Part shown: one piece after another, positions 1 through 8,504 of the stretch | Layout: each line of letters opens with the position of its first letter | Numbering within the stretch: the stretch's first letter is position 1 | Assembly (NCBI RefSeq): GCF_014384785.1 | Contig: NZ_JACRSU010000001.1 | Location: 372,001-436,000, forward strand | Direction: 5' to 3' | Origin: Congzhengia minquanensis | Lineage (GTDB): Bacteria; Bacillota; Clostridia; UBA1381; UBA9506 | Length of the DNA: 64,000 bases | Position numbers and translations under genes: made by a program | The notes under the pieces: generated by a model | Told to the model about the DNA's origin: nothing | What the model saw: the letters and a program-made list of their open reading frames with translations, nothing else | Database searches by the model: none

Positions 1-66
1 TTTTTGTCCTATATATTTTACCATATAATCTGATAAAGTACAACCTTTTTCGGCAAGAAAATGTGC

Positions 67-873
67 TTAATCCCAGCTTAAACGCCGGCAGGCAGACGGC
101 GTTGTGCCTGTGACATGAAAAAACACCTTTCTAAAATAGGAGGAGTTGCAAAAGCCGCACTTGGCGCTGACCTCCTCAATGGTGACCGCAGGATTTTCAA
201 TAAGATACTGCATAGAACGGCGCACCGCAATTTTATTTTTATATTCCATAGGAGGCATTCCCATGTTATGTTTAAACAGATAATAAAACCGGGATTCGCT
301 GAAGTTACAGAGTTTTGCCAGCATGCCCACGGTAATGGGGCGGTTAAAATTTTGCTCAATATAGGTTACCGCCGCTCTTACGGATTCGTCAATGGGGCGC
401 GCCATTTCAAAATCTGCAGCGGTAAACACAGCGTGGCACAGGGCATAAAACTTCGCAATGGCATCAAAAACTTCAAACCCATTTTTTGTGCAGTGTTGAA
501 TAATCCCGCTGTAAAGGTCTTTAATATTTTCCTTACACGTGCTCCGGCAGTCAATCTGCTGCAACGGATAGGTACGAAACCTGAGCGGGTCGTTTTGAGG
601 CGCAAAAGTAAAATGGATGCTGGAAAACACCGCGCCTGGGTTGCCGCGCCACTGGGCCACATAGGTTTCTCCCATTGGCAGAAGAAACATGTCTCCGCTC
701 TTCAGTCTCAGCGTTCCGGTTTTTCCGTCCATAAAAAGCGTTCCGTCATGAATACGGCAAATGGTGTAAAACGGCCGCGGAAGCTTTGAAAAATCGTCAA
801 TTTCCAGTTTGCTTTGGCGGTGGTATTTCTCCGCTTTAAAATAAAGGGGAACGGGAATATTGTGCATATCCAT
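67..873 (-). CDS. AraC family transcriptional regulator
   Basis: A 268-residue one-component regulator. The N-terminal part (about residues 20-95) looks like the cupin-type ligand-binding fold of AraC proteins, with a short stretch near GDMFLLPMGE typical of the sugar-sensing half. The C-terminal 100 residues carry two helix-turn-helix motifs, the second ending in the AraC signature around CGFCNSSYFRKVF. The start at 873 is supported by GGAGG seven bases upstream and by a consensus promoter at 912-940. It is divergent from the SDR/AroD-like pair at 974-2508 and probably controls it in response to that pathway's substrate. The ligand cannot be read from the sequence. Confidence 0.9.
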   Translation of the reverse strand: MDMHNIPVPLYFKAEKYHRQSKLEIDDFSKLPRPFYTICRIHDGTLFMDGKTGTLRLKSGDMFLLPMGETYVAQWRGNPGAVFSSIHFTFAPQNDPLRFRTYPLQQIDCRSTCKENIKDLYSGIIQHCTKNGFEVFDAIAKFYALCHAVFTAADFEMARPIDESVRAAVTYIEQNFNRPITVGMLAKLCNFSESRFYYLFKHNMGMPPMEYKNKIAVRRSMQYLIENPAVTIEEVSAKCGFCNSSYFRKVFFHVTGTTPSACRRLSWD

Positions 874-911
874 AAATAGCCCTCCGCAGTAGAATTATGT
901 TGCTTTCTGAT

Positions 912-940
912 ATTATACTATCTTTTTTTCTGTTTGTCAA
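912..940 (-). promoter_or_regulatory. Sigma-A promoter of the AraC regulator gene
   Basis: On the minus strand a perfect TTGACA (935-940) and a perfect TATAAT (912-917) are separated by 17 bases, about 40 bases ahead of the AraC start. A weaker TATAAT on the plus strand at 946-951 may serve the divergent SDR gene, but no good -35 box lies in front of it. Confidence 0.8.
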
Positions 941-973
941 TTTCATATAATGAAGAAAAAGGAGGCGTGTAAC

Positions 974-1720
974 ATGCAATTTCAAAACAAGACTGTGCTG
1001 ATTTCCGGCGGTGCTTCCGGCATGGGTCTGCTGTGCGGACAGTGCTTTGCCCGCCAAGGGGCTAACGTGGTGTTGGCAGACATAAACGAGCAGGCGCTGA
1101 AAGAAAAAACCGCTGAAATTACGGCTTTCGGCGGCAAGGCGGCATTTGCCGTGTGCGATGTACGGGACTACGCGCAGGTAACGGCCGCCTGCGAAACCGC
1201 GGTGAGCGTCTTTGGCGCTGTCGACATTTTAATCAACTGCGCCGGCGGCGCGGAAACAAGGGTGTTAAACCACCACGAGGAGTTTAAAGATATGCCCATT
1301 TCTGTTTATGACTGGGGCATCGACGTGAATTTAAAAGGCCAATTCTATTTTGACCACGCTGCAATGAAACAAATGGCAAAGCAAAAGCAGGGTGTTATCA
1401 TAAACATTGGCTCCATCACGGGAGAGGAGGGGTGCTCGGCCAACGTGGCCTATTCCACCGCCAAAAGCGGCGTGATGAACGGGCTTACAAAGTCGCTGGC
1501 ACGGTATGGAGCGCAATATAATGTGCGGGTTGTTTGCGTGTCTCCCGGCCCGGTCCTCACCCGCCCGGGCATGGCATCTATGAAAACACTTCAGGGCCGG
1601 GCAGCGCAGCCCCAGGAGGTGGTAGACTTTATTTTATACCTTGCCTCCGACAAGGCGGCGTTCATAACAGGCACAAATCATTTTATTGACGGCGGAAGAT
1701 ATGCCATGGAAAGGGGATAA
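974..1720 (+). CDS. Short-chain dehydrogenase/reductase (SDR)
   Basis: A 248-residue classical SDR that should oxidise or reduce an alcohol/ketone with NAD(P). The Rossmann glycine motif SGGASGMG is at residues 11-18, an Asp follows beta-2 (VLADIN, which favours NAD over NADP), and the catalytic Ser (NIGSITG) and YSTAK Tyr/Lys are all present. The start at 974 is chosen because GGAGG at 961-965 sits inside the longer frame that begins at 950, so that upstream ATG lacks a ribosome site. It is followed after 5 bases by the AroD-like gene, so the two form one operon opposite an AraC regulator. The substrate is unknown; a sugar acid, polyol or cyclitol is likely. Confidence 0.88.
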   Translation: MQFQNKTVLISGGASGMGLLCGQCFARQGANVVLADINEQALKEKTAEITAFGGKAAFAVCDVRDYAQVTAACETAVSVFGAVDILINCAGGAETRVLNHHEEFKDMPISVYDWGIDVNLKGQFYFDHAAMKQMAKQKQGVIINIGSITGEEGCSANVAYSTAKSGVMNGLTKSLARYGAQYNVRVVCVSPGPVLTRPGMASMKTLQGRAAQPQEVVDFILYLASDKAAFITGTNHFIDGGRYAMERG

Positions 1721-1725
1721 AAAAC

Positions 1726-2508
1726 ATGAAACCATCATTTTTAGGCCACAGCAGACCTCTGCTGACCTGCATGCTTCAAGTAGAAACGCCGGAATGCGCC
1801 ATTGCGCAAATTCGAAACGCCGTGTTTGACGGGGCCGACGCTTTTGGTTTTCAAATTGAAAAGCTAAAGCCGGAGTTTCGAAACGCTGAAACCTATCAAA
1901 CCGTGTTTTCCTATATGGAAGACAAACCGGTTTACATCACCAACTACCGCCACAGCCACAGTGAAAACGTAACGGATGATGCACGGGCAGCAGAGCTTAT
2001 AACGGCACTCGACGCCGGCGCGTCGCTGGTAGACGTGATGGGCGATTTTTATGACCCCACGCCTTTTGAGCTTACAAAAAATAAAAGCGCAATTGAAAAG
2101 CAGAAAAAACTGATTGACGCCATTCATCAAAGACAAGGCGAGGTGTTAATGTCTTCCCATGTGCTTGAATTCCGAAAAGCAGAACAGGTGCTTGAAATCG
2201 CAAAAGAACACGAAAGGCGCGGTGCGGATATTTCAAAAATTGTAACAGCGTCCAATACAGAAGAAGAAATGCTGGAAAATTTGGCCGCTACCGCCGCTTT
2301 AAAAAAAGAATTAACCATTCCGTTTTTATTTCTGTCTGGCGGAAGATTCTGCAAAATGCACCGCATGATTGGCCCCATGCTGGGCTGTGTGATGTATTTA
2401 TGCGTGCAGGCCCACGATGGGCTTTCCACCAAAGAACAGCCTGTTTTAAAAAGCGTGAAAGCGGTTGTGGATAATTTTGACTGGAAGCCATACCGTAAAA
2501 TGACATAA
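1726..2508 (+). CDS. Type I 3-dehydroquinate dehydratase-like (AroD-family) aldolase-fold protein
   Basis: A 260-residue TIM-barrel protein of the class I dehydroquinase family. The Schiff-base lysine (ADISKIV), the partner histidine (SSHVLEF) and an arginine at the place of the substrate-binding Arg (KMHRMIG) all appear conserved, so it should be an active Schiff-base enzyme. Overall similarity to biosynthetic AroD is low: the usual RSxxEGG strand is not recognisable. Together with the coupled SDR and the AraC regulator this points to a catabolic role (quinate/shikimate-like or sugar-acid dehydration) rather than aromatic biosynthesis; that is inference. AGGGGAT upstream supplies the ribosome site. 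A strong terminator follows. Confidence 0.75.
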   Translation: MKPSFLGHSRPLLTCMLQVETPECAIAQIRNAVFDGADAFGFQIEKLKPEFRNAETYQTVFSYMEDKPVYITNYRHSHSENVTDDARAAELITALDAGASLVDVMGDFYDPTPFELTKNKSAIEKQKKLIDAIHQRQGEVLMSSHVLEFRKAEQVLEIAKEHERRGADISKIVTASNTEEEMLENLAATAALKKELTIPFLFLSGGRFCKMHRMIGPMLGCVMYLCVQAHDGLSTKEQPVLKSVKAVVDNFDWKPYRKMT

Positions 2509-2510
2509 AA

Positions 2511-2547
2511 ATAAGCGGCGCTAAAAAAGCGCCGCTTATAGTTTTTT
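2511..2547. terminator. Bidirectional Rho-independent terminator
   Basis: An 11-bp stem (2511-2521 with 2529-2539) is followed by six T on the plus strand and preceded by an A run. It lies between the convergent AroD-like gene and the fba gene and can serve both. Confidence 0.88.
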
Positions 2548-2549
2548 AA

Positions 2550-3413
2550 TTATGCCTTGTTTACAGAGCCGAACAGTTCCATTTTTTCTTTCACTGTGGC
2601 TTTAATTGCCTCTGTTCCGGGGGCCAACAGCTTTCTTGGATCAAATCCCTTGCCCTCTAAATCCTTGCCGGCTTCCACATATTTTCTGGTGGCTTCTGCA
2701 AAGCTTAACTGACATTCTGTGTTCACGTTGATTTTAGAAACTCCCAGCGAAATTGCTTTTTGAATCATGTCCGCCGGAATACCTGTGCCGCCGTGCAGAA
2801 CTAACGGCATGGGAGAAGTTTCCTCGCTGATTTTTTCCAGCACGTCGAACCGGAGTCCCGTCCAGTTTTCGGGATATTTCCCGTGGATGTTGCCAATGCC
2901 GGCAGCCAGCATATCAACGCCCAAATCGGCAATCATTTTGCACTCGGCAACGTCTGCAACCTCGCCGCCGCCGACAACGCCGTCTTCCTCGCCGCCGATG
3001 GAGCCAACCTCAGCTTCCACAGAAAGACCTTTTTCGTGCGCCAGGCGGATGACCTCTTTGGTCTTTTCAATGTTTTCTTCAATGGAATAGTGGGAACCGT
3101 CGAACATAACAGACGAAAAGCCCGCTTCAATGACCTTTAATGCGTGCTCAAAGCTTCCATGATCTAAATGGAGCGCAACGGGAACGGTAATCCCCAGCTC
3201 TTCAATCATGCCCTTTACCATACCTACAACGGTTTTGTATCCGCACATATATTTTCCCGCGCCTTCCGACACGCCTAAGATAACCGGCGAATTACATTCC
3301 TGCGCCGTTAATAAAACTGCCTTCGTCCACTCTAAATTATTAATGTTAAACTGGCCCACTGCATATTTTTCTTTTTTTGCCTTTAAAAGCATTTCCTTTG
3401 CGCTAACTAACAT
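2550..3413 (-). CDS. fba: Class II fructose-1,6-bisphosphate aldolase
   Basis: A 287-residue zinc aldolase that cleaves fructose-1,6-bisphosphate (or a related ketose bisphosphate) to DHAP and an aldehyde phosphate. The catalytic Asp/zinc His pair HLDHG is at residues 82-86. Further zinc histidines lie at about 177 (GNIHGKY) and 207 (LHGGTG), and NVNTE near 229-233 is the phosphate-binding strand. The length matches the GatY/KbaY/FbaA family. GGAGG is 7 bases ahead of the ATG and a consensus promoter at 3466-3494 drives it alone. As the rest of glycolysis (pgk-tpi, gpmI, eno) is in this window, the glycolytic role is likely, though tagatose-bisphosphate aldolases look the same. Confidence 0.92.
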   Translation of the reverse strand: MLVSAKEMLLKAKKEKYAVGQFNINNLEWTKAVLLTAQECNSPVILGVSEGAGKYMCGYKTVVGMVKGMIEELGITVPVALHLDHGSFEHALKVIEAGFSSVMFDGSHYSIEENIEKTKEVIRLAHEKGLSVEAEVGSIGGEEDGVVGGGEVADVAECKMIADLGVDMLAAGIGNIHGKYPENWTGLRFDVLEKISEETSPMPLVLHGGTGIPADMIQKAISLGVSKINVNTECQLSFAEATRKYVEAGKDLEGKGFDPRKLLAPGTEAIKATVKEKMELFGSVNKA

Positions 3414-3465
3414 TTTGTTTCCTCCTATTGCACATCATAATTTTATGATTTCTATTCTATGGAAT

Positions 3466-3494
3466 ATTATACATATTTTAATAGAATTTGTCAA
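3466..3494 (-). promoter_or_regulatory. Consensus sigma-A promoter of fba
   Basis: Minus-strand TTGACA (3489-3494), a 17-base spacer and TATAAT (3466-3471), about 50 bases ahead of the aldolase start and immediately behind the last gene of the fucosidase operon. Confidence 0.88.
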
Positions 3495-3505
3495 GAAAAA
3501 CACAA

Positions 3506-4243
3506 TCAATAGTGTCGACGGATAAAATCCACAACCGGCGAAATGTCCGGCAGACCATGGGGATGGTGGTCGCCTCCCCTTTTCATGTAAACTTCAATTT
3601 CCCCGCCGTTTTCTTTATAATATTTTTCTAAAAGCGCGCCGTTTTCGCAGTATGGCACAGTTTTGTCGCTGTCGCCTGAAACCAAAATAATCGGGATTTT
3701 ATGCTGAAGCAAAATGTGGGCCATGTCGATTGGGTGGTCCCGGCGGCAAATCAGATCCGAGCGGGAAATGCCTTTTGCCGCGTAAAATTCGTTCCAAAAG
3801 CTCTCACCCGCCTCCTTTGACGACGGCGGCAGCCCCATATAGGCCGGGCAGCTGAGCAAATTCATCACTGGCGCGTCTAAATACATTACCGAAACCATTT
3901 CGGGGTGTGCGGCAGCAAGATATACCGAATGCAGCCCGCCGCAGCTCATGCCCACCGCTGCACAGGAAGCGCAAAAACCAAACTCGCGTGTTAAAAATTT
4001 TGATAGCGCAAACTTTTTTTCATAGTCGTCACTGTGCCCCCACCGTGTGGTATTTTTTAAATATACCAAATTGTAGCCCTGGCGCATAAGCGCAAGTTCC
4101 GTTTCGGGAAACGCGTCGAAATATTCGGCTTTTAACAGCCATTTGTCCGTTCTGTTTTCCTCTTCTGCAAAAACAACAGTTGTTTCTCTGCCCTCAAAGT
4201 CAAAGTCGAATCGTTTAAATCCGTTCCATTCACTTTGTTTCAT
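3506..4243 (-). CDS. Alpha/beta-hydrolase family esterase
   Basis: A 245-residue alpha/beta-hydrolase. The nucleophile elbow GMSCGG is near residue 118, the acid is probably Asp in SGDSDKTVPY, and the base His lies in GGDHHPHGL near the C-terminus, so the triad is complete. There is no signal peptide, so it acts in the cytoplasm. It is the last gene of the minus-strand fucosidase operon and its ATG overlaps the stop of the DUF1893 gene by four bases (ATGA), showing translational coupling. Removal of acyl groups from imported oligosaccharides is a reasonable guess; the substrate is unknown. Confidence 0.82.
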   Translation of the reverse strand: MKQSEWNGFKRFDFDFEGRETTVVFAEEENRTDKWLLKAEYFDAFPETELALMRQGYNLVYLKNTTRWGHSDDYEKKFALSKFLTREFGFCASCAAVGMSCGGLHSVYLAAAHPEMVSVMYLDAPVMNLLSCPAYMGLPPSSKEAGESFWNEFYAAKGISRSDLICRRDHPIDMAHILLQHKIPIILVSGDSDKTVPYCENGALLEKYYKENGGEIEVYMKRGGDHHPHGLPDISPVVDFIRRHY

Positions 4244-4671
4244 GCCTGAGTTCCCTCCTTATTTCTCATTTCTTTCAGCTTTTCGCAAAGCAGGCAATAG
4301 GCGGTTTCCGCGTCGTCTGTTTCAAGCACGGTTTCCTCCATGGGGCACATGCCGTCGCCCCGCCGGTTTACAATGTAGGGCACCAGTTTGCCGTAGGAGT
4401 AGTTTACGCCGTGTGCGTCGAACACCTTTTTTGCGTGCTCGCTCATCACCTGGCCGTAAACGCGCCTGGCGCCCATCTTTAAAAACAGCAGCGCCGCAGA
4501 TTTGCCCACAACCTTGTCCGCTGCCTCCCGGGCCTTGTCTTGGCTTTTTATGATAAAATCCATCAGGGGTGCAATCCCGCTTTTTTTGCTTTGAAACACC
4601 GTTCCGTCTTCCGACAAAATCACGCAGGAATACCCTTCCTGCTGCAGTAATTGTTTCACATGAAATTCCAT
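4240..4671 (-). CDS. DUF1893 domain protein
   Basis: A 143-residue protein of the DUF1893 family, recognised from the stretch around KVVGKSAALLFL, the segment YGKLVPYIVNR and the Cys-containing CPMEETVLE. The family fold is related to cytidine-deaminase-like proteins, but no reaction is established. It has no signal peptide or membrane segment. It lies between the TIM-barrel isomerase (15-base gap) and the hydrolase (4-base overlap), so it is transcribed as part of the fucosidase operon. A role in handling a pathway intermediate is possible but unsupported. Confidence 0.8.
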   Translation of the reverse strand: MEFHVKQLLQQEGYSCVILSEDGTVFQSKKSGIAPLMDFIIKSQDKAREAADKVVGKSAALLFLKMGARRVYGQVMSEHAKKVFDAHGVNYSYGKLVPYIVNRRGDGMCPMEETVLETDDAETAYCLLCEKLKEMRNKEGTQA

Positions 4672-4686
4672 TTTATCCTCCCGCTA

Positions 4687-5481
4687 TTATCGTTTTGTCA
4701 GCGGTCTGCGCTCCATCAGCTCCTGTGCGTTCTGCACAAAATCCTCAGGAGTGAGCCTGCCCATTTTCAGCTCATACATCAGCGGACCGTTGTAGCCCGC
4801 TTTGTCCAATGCGTCCATCAATTCCGGCCAGTTGATGCTGCCCCGCCCCGGAAGCCAATGCCGCTCGTCGATAAAATCATAGTCGGAAACATGAGTCGTA
4901 ATGATTTTTCCGCCAACGCGTTCGACAAACGCCGAAATATCCTCCCCCAGCAAATGGTTGGTGTCGAAGCACACATATAAATTCTCGTGGGCGGAAATCA
5001 GCTCTAAAATTTCGTCCGAGTTTTTTCCCAAACAGGTTCTGGGCAAATCTTCCACCGCAATACGCACCCCCATTTTCCGGGCAAAGCCTGCCAGCTCCGC
5101 CAGGCTCTTTTTGGCGTTTTTCATGGCAGCAGGCCTGTCCGCATCTAAAATTGGCTCGGAACTTGCGTGAATTACATAAACACCCGCCCCCGTAACAGAC
5201 GATTTTGCCATAATATTTTTAAAATTTTTCACTGCCGCCTGCCGCACCGATTCGTCTAACTGGGCAGGATTTGATTCCATGGAGAACGGCAGATGAACGG
5301 AAAACAATTCAACCCCCGCGCTGTCTGCCCCGCGTTTTAAGGCCGCCCAGTCAATGCCGCTATAAGCATGGCAGGGAAACGACAGTTCCATTTTGCAAAC
5401 GCCTGCTTTGGCGTATTTTAAAAAGTCCTCCGGGCAAATCAATTCTCCGCAGGTGGACATGCCGATTGCATATTGTTTCAT
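4687..5481 (-). CDS. Sugar phosphate isomerase/epimerase (AP-endonuclease 2-like TIM barrel)
   Basis: A 264-residue TIM-barrel protein of the xylose-isomerase-like superfamily. Metal-ligand positions can be seen as Glu in VEDLPR, the Asp/His pair in FDTNHLL, His in TTHVSDYD, and a C-terminal Glu in MYELKMG. It probably isomerises or epimerises a sugar or sugar acid. It is the second gene of the minus operon, 19 bases after the GH29 gene, which suggests the freed sugar (possibly fucose or a derivative) is its substrate. It has a distant paralogue at 28560-29312. Confidence 0.83.
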   Translation of the reverse strand: MKQYAIGMSTCGELICPEDFLKYAKAGVCKMELSFPCHAYSGIDWAALKRGADSAGVELFSVHLPFSMESNPAQLDESVRQAAVKNFKNIMAKSSVTGAGVYVIHASSEPILDADRPAAMKNAKKSLAELAGFARKMGVRIAVEDLPRTCLGKNSDEILELISAHENLYVCFDTNHLLGEDISAFVERVGGKIITTHVSDYDFIDERHWLPGRGSINWPELMDALDKAGYNGPLMYELKMGRLTPEDFVQNAQELMERRPLTKR

Positions 5482-5500
5482 GTCTTAACCCCCTTCTGCA

Positions 5501-6757
5501 TTATAAAATAATATTTGTATCCGTTTGTTCAAGTGTCCCCAGCATTTCGTCCAAATTCTCAAACTCTAACCTGAGTACAATCACTTCTCCTGCCAGCTTG
5601 TTCACCGGAATTTCCATTACATGAAGATATTCCGCTTCTGCTCCGCCGGCAAAAAAATAAAAGGGCATGTAGGCAAGCTCACAGTTTAATTCCTGCCCAT
5701 TGTTCAGCACCACCGCACTTTTGGGAAGAACGCTGATGGGCTTTAGCGCAAGCCCGTCCGACTCGGCCGGCGCAGGCAGATGAATATACAAAAAGTTATC
5801 TTTTTTCGTCACTGTAACATCGTTAATCGCCTGGTTAATCCCAACGTCAACCAGCTTCGCTCCGAAATAGCTTTCCGAAACACGGCGAAACCAGCTTCCC
5901 ACCTGTTTGAGGGTTTCTTCCGTTTGTTTTGGCAAATAACCCCGTGCATCAGGGCCAACGTTTAACAAATAGTTTCCGCCTTTGCACATTACCGCGTCAA
6001 TGGCGCATTCTAAAAACAGGTGGGACAAATAGTCCTCATTTGTGCGAAAGCCCCAGCTCTCCCTGCCTACGGACTGGCAGGCCTCGGTAAGCCCTGAAAA
6101 GGATTTGTTCTTCGGCACTTCCCGCTCCGGCGTGCTGTAGTCCCCGGCTGAATACCCACGGTCGTTAATCAAAATGCCGGGCATAAGCTTTCTTACATAC
6201 TCGTTCACCGACTCGTCTTGATGAACCGGCGGAATGTCCCAAAACAGTGCGGAAATCTCCCCGTATCTGCCGCCTAACAACTCCGTCATCTGGTCTTTTA
6301 TGTAATTTTTATAGGCTTCCTCGTCCGGCGTGTCACCCGCATTCGGCTCTGCCAGCTGGTGGTCGCCGCCGTAGTTGACCGAATATGGGCAGTTCCAGTC
6401 GGGCACGGAATAATAAACTCCAAGCTTTAACCCATATTTTTTACAGCTTTTTGCTACCTCGGCTAAGATATCTTTCCCATAGGGGGTATGCATCACGTTA
6501 TAATCCGAAAATTTTGTGTCCCACATACAAAACCCGTCGTGGTGCTTTGCAGTGAACACAACATACTGCATCCCCGCCTCCTTTGCCAAAGACAGCCACT
6601 GGTCGGGGCTATAGCCCTCGGGGTTAAATTGGTCTTTATATTTTATATACTCCTGCTTTGAAATTCCCCTTCTCCACTGCTCCTGCTCGTGCCAGCCGCC
6701 CACAGAATAAATTCCCCAGTGGACAAAAAGGCCGAACCGCTCATCTTGAAACAGCAT
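5501..6757 (-). CDS. GH29-family alpha-L-fucosidase
   Basis: A 418-residue intracellular glycoside hydrolase of family GH29. The N-terminal motif RFGLFVHWGIYS, the AKHHDGFCMWDT block and the SDYNV segment are hallmarks of the family. The likely nucleophile is the Asp of ALFWDIPP, and LLNVGPDARG marks the barrel end. A C-terminal beta-sandwich of about 90 residues follows. No signal peptide is present, so short fucosylated oligosaccharides must be imported first. The start at 6757 is chosen because AAAGGAAG precedes it; the longer frame from 6799 would have no ribosome site and would run back into the promoter. First gene of a four-gene operon. GH29 members can also act on non-fucose substrates. 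Confidence 0.88.
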   Translation of the reverse strand: MLFQDERFGLFVHWGIYSVGGWHEQEQWRRGISKQEYIKYKDQFNPEGYSPDQWLSLAKEAGMQYVVFTAKHHDGFCMWDTKFSDYNVMHTPYGKDILAEVAKSCKKYGLKLGVYYSVPDWNCPYSVNYGGDHQLAEPNAGDTPDEEAYKNYIKDQMTELLGGRYGEISALFWDIPPVHQDESVNEYVRKLMPGILINDRGYSAGDYSTPEREVPKNKSFSGLTEACQSVGRESWGFRTNEDYLSHLFLECAIDAVMCKGGNYLLNVGPDARGYLPKQTEETLKQVGSWFRRVSESYFGAKLVDVGINQAINDVTVTKKDNFLYIHLPAPAESDGLALKPISVLPKSAVVLNNGQELNCELAYMPFYFFAGGAEAEYLHVMEIPVNKLAGEVIVLRLEFENLDEMLGTLEQTDTNIIL

Positions 6758-6789
6758 GGCGCACTTCCTTTCTGTTTTTTTACGAAACA

Positions 6790-6818
6790 AGTATATCACA
6801 ACCGTTCCTTTTTTTCAA
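6790..6818 (-). promoter_or_regulatory. Promoter of the GH29 operon
   Basis: Minus-strand TTGAAA (6813-6818), a 17-base spacer and TATACT (6790-6795), about 30 bases ahead of the fucosidase start. The -35 box abuts the terminator of the PTS operon. Confidence 0.78.
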
Positions 6819-6820
6819 TA

Positions 6821-6848
6821 AAAAAAGCGCGGGCTTTTTCGCCCGCGC
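6821..6848 (-). terminator. Terminator of the PTS operon
   Basis: An 8-bp GC-rich stem (6827-6834 with 6841-6848) is followed on the minus strand by a run of T (plus-strand A at 6820-6826), just after the EIICB stop. Confidence 0.9.
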
Positions 6849-6859
6849 ATATCGCTCTT

Positions 6860-8491
6860 TTATTCTTCGTCCACTTCTTCGATGTGGCCTAAATAGTCTT
6901 CTAATTCACTTTTTATAACCGTGACCCTGGGGCCGTAAATTACCTGAATTCCGTTGCCCTTTTTAATGATGCCCGAGGCGCCTGTGGCGCGCAGCGCAGC
7001 GTCATTTACCTTGTCTGGCTCTTTCACCGTAATTCTCAGCCTGGTGGCGCAGCAGTCAATGTCTGAAAGGTTGTTCTTGCCGCCCAGACCCTCTAAAATG
7101 TTAGCCGCGCGAACGCTTTTCTCTTCTTTCTCCTCCGCTTTGCCGCCCTTTTCCTTTTTGGCGTTATAATCTTTTCTGGTATAAAGCTTGGTTTCCTCGT
7201 CAAGCTCCTCGCGGCCCGGCGTTTTGTAATTAAACTTGCGAATCATGAATCCAAACAGGAAGTAGTAGATAATGAAATACACAATCCCCACAATCACAAT
7301 ATAAATCCAGTTTGTCTTTGCGTTGCCGGGCAGAATACCAAACAGCAAAAGGTCGATAAATCCGCCGGAGAATGTCATGCCCACCGCCACGTTAAACACA
7401 TGCATCAGCATGAACGAAAGCCCGGCCAAAATACAGTGCACCACATACAGCAGCGGCGCTACAAACAGAAACGTAAACTCAAGCGGTTCGGTAATGCCTG
7501 TCAAAAACGAGGTCAGCGCCGCGCCGAACAAAAGGCCGCCCGCCGCTTCCCGTTTGTCTTTCCGTGCGCACTGGTACATTGCCAGCGCCGCGCCGGGAAG
7601 ACCGAACATCATAAATGGGAACTTACCGGTCATAAACCGGCAGGCGTCCACGCTGAACCGCGTGGTGTTGGGCGATGCAAGCTGCGCAAAAAAGATGTTC
7701 TGCGCGCCGGCAATGTTTGCACCATCTATCATCATAGTGCCGCCCAGTCCCGTCTGCCAGAACGGCAGATAGAACACGTGATGCAGGCCGAATGGAATTA
7801 AGGCACGCTCAATGATACCGTAAATCCACGTTCCGGCATATCCGCTTTTTGTTACCAAGTCTCCCAGTGCGTAAATCCATTTCTGGATGACCGGCCAGAG
7901 GAAGAACATTACCACGCCGACTAAAATGTAAACAATGGTGGAAATAATGGGGATAAACCTTGTACCTCCAAAAAACGAAATGGCGTTTGGCAGCTCAATT
8001 TTATAAAACCTGTTGTGCAGCCAGGCTACGCCCAAACCAACAATAATACCGCCGAACACGCCCATTTCTAAAGACTCAAGCCCCAAAACGCTGCCCGTCG
8101 CGCCCTCCTGAAGCGTATCAATCCGCCCGGTTAGGGTTAACAGCGTGGCAATGGTCATGTGCATAACCAAAAACGCCACTGCTGCAGAAAGGGTTGCAAT
8201 TTCCTTTTCCTGCTTTGCCATTCCTAAGGCTACGCCCATGGCAAAAATCAGCGGCAGGTTGCCAAAGATAACGTTACCCGTTGCCGCCATAATGGAGAGA
8301 ATGATGTTTAAAACCGTTCCCTCGCCCAAAAGCCATCCTAAATTGTAAAGCTCAATCGTCGTTGGGTTGGAAAACGACGAACCAATGCCCAATAACAGTC
8401 CCGCCACAGGCAGAAGCGCAATTGGGAACATGAACGAGCGCCCGACTCTCTGCAATACGCCGAAAGCGCCCCCGTTACCAGATTTGCTCAT
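6860..8491 (-). CDS. PTS transporter subunit EIICB, glucose/N-acetylglucosamine family
   Basis: A 543-residue membrane permease that imports and phosphorylates a sugar. The EIIC domain (about residues 1-430) begins with the family signature MFPIALLPVAGLLLGIG and has many hydrophobic segments. A charged linker (GGKAEEKEEK) joins it to a C-terminal EIIB domain with the phospho-accepting Cys in DIDCCATRLRI. No EIIA domain is fused; EIIA is the separate gene just upstream (13-base gap). The start at 8491 follows AGGAGAG; the longer frame from 8533 overlaps the EIIA gene and lacks a ribosome site. The sugar is not clear: glucose, N-acetylglucosamine and maltose permeases share these signatures. 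Confidence 0.93.
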   Translation of the reverse strand: MSKSGNGGAFGVLQRVGRSFMFPIALLPVAGLLLGIGSSFSNPTTIELYNLGWLLGEGTVLNIILSIMAATGNVIFGNLPLIFAMGVALGMAKQEKEIATLSAAVAFLVMHMTIATLLTLTGRIDTLQEGATGSVLGLESLEMGVFGGIIVGLGVAWLHNRFYKIELPNAISFFGGTRFIPIISTIVYILVGVVMFFLWPVIQKWIYALGDLVTKSGYAGTWIYGIIERALIPFGLHHVFYLPFWQTGLGGTMMIDGANIAGAQNIFFAQLASPNTTRFSVDACRFMTGKFPFMMFGLPGAALAMYQCARKDKREAAGGLLFGAALTSFLTGITEPLEFTFLFVAPLLYVVHCILAGLSFMLMHVFNVAVGMTFSGGFIDLLLFGILPGNAKTNWIYIVIVGIVYFIIYYFLFGFMIRKFNYKTPGREELDEETKLYTRKDYNAKKEKGGKAEEKEEKSVRAANILEGLGGKNNLSDIDCCATRLRITVKEPDKVNDAALRATGASGIIKKGNGIQVIYGPRVTVIKSELEDYLGHIEEVDEE

Positions 8492-8504
8492 AATAAATCT
8501 CTCC

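Noticed and set aside
115..789. A 224-residue plus-strand open frame opposite the AraC gene
   Set aside because: It is the antisense shadow of a well-supported AraC protein, has no ribosome site, and its translation is basic and low in family-like features.
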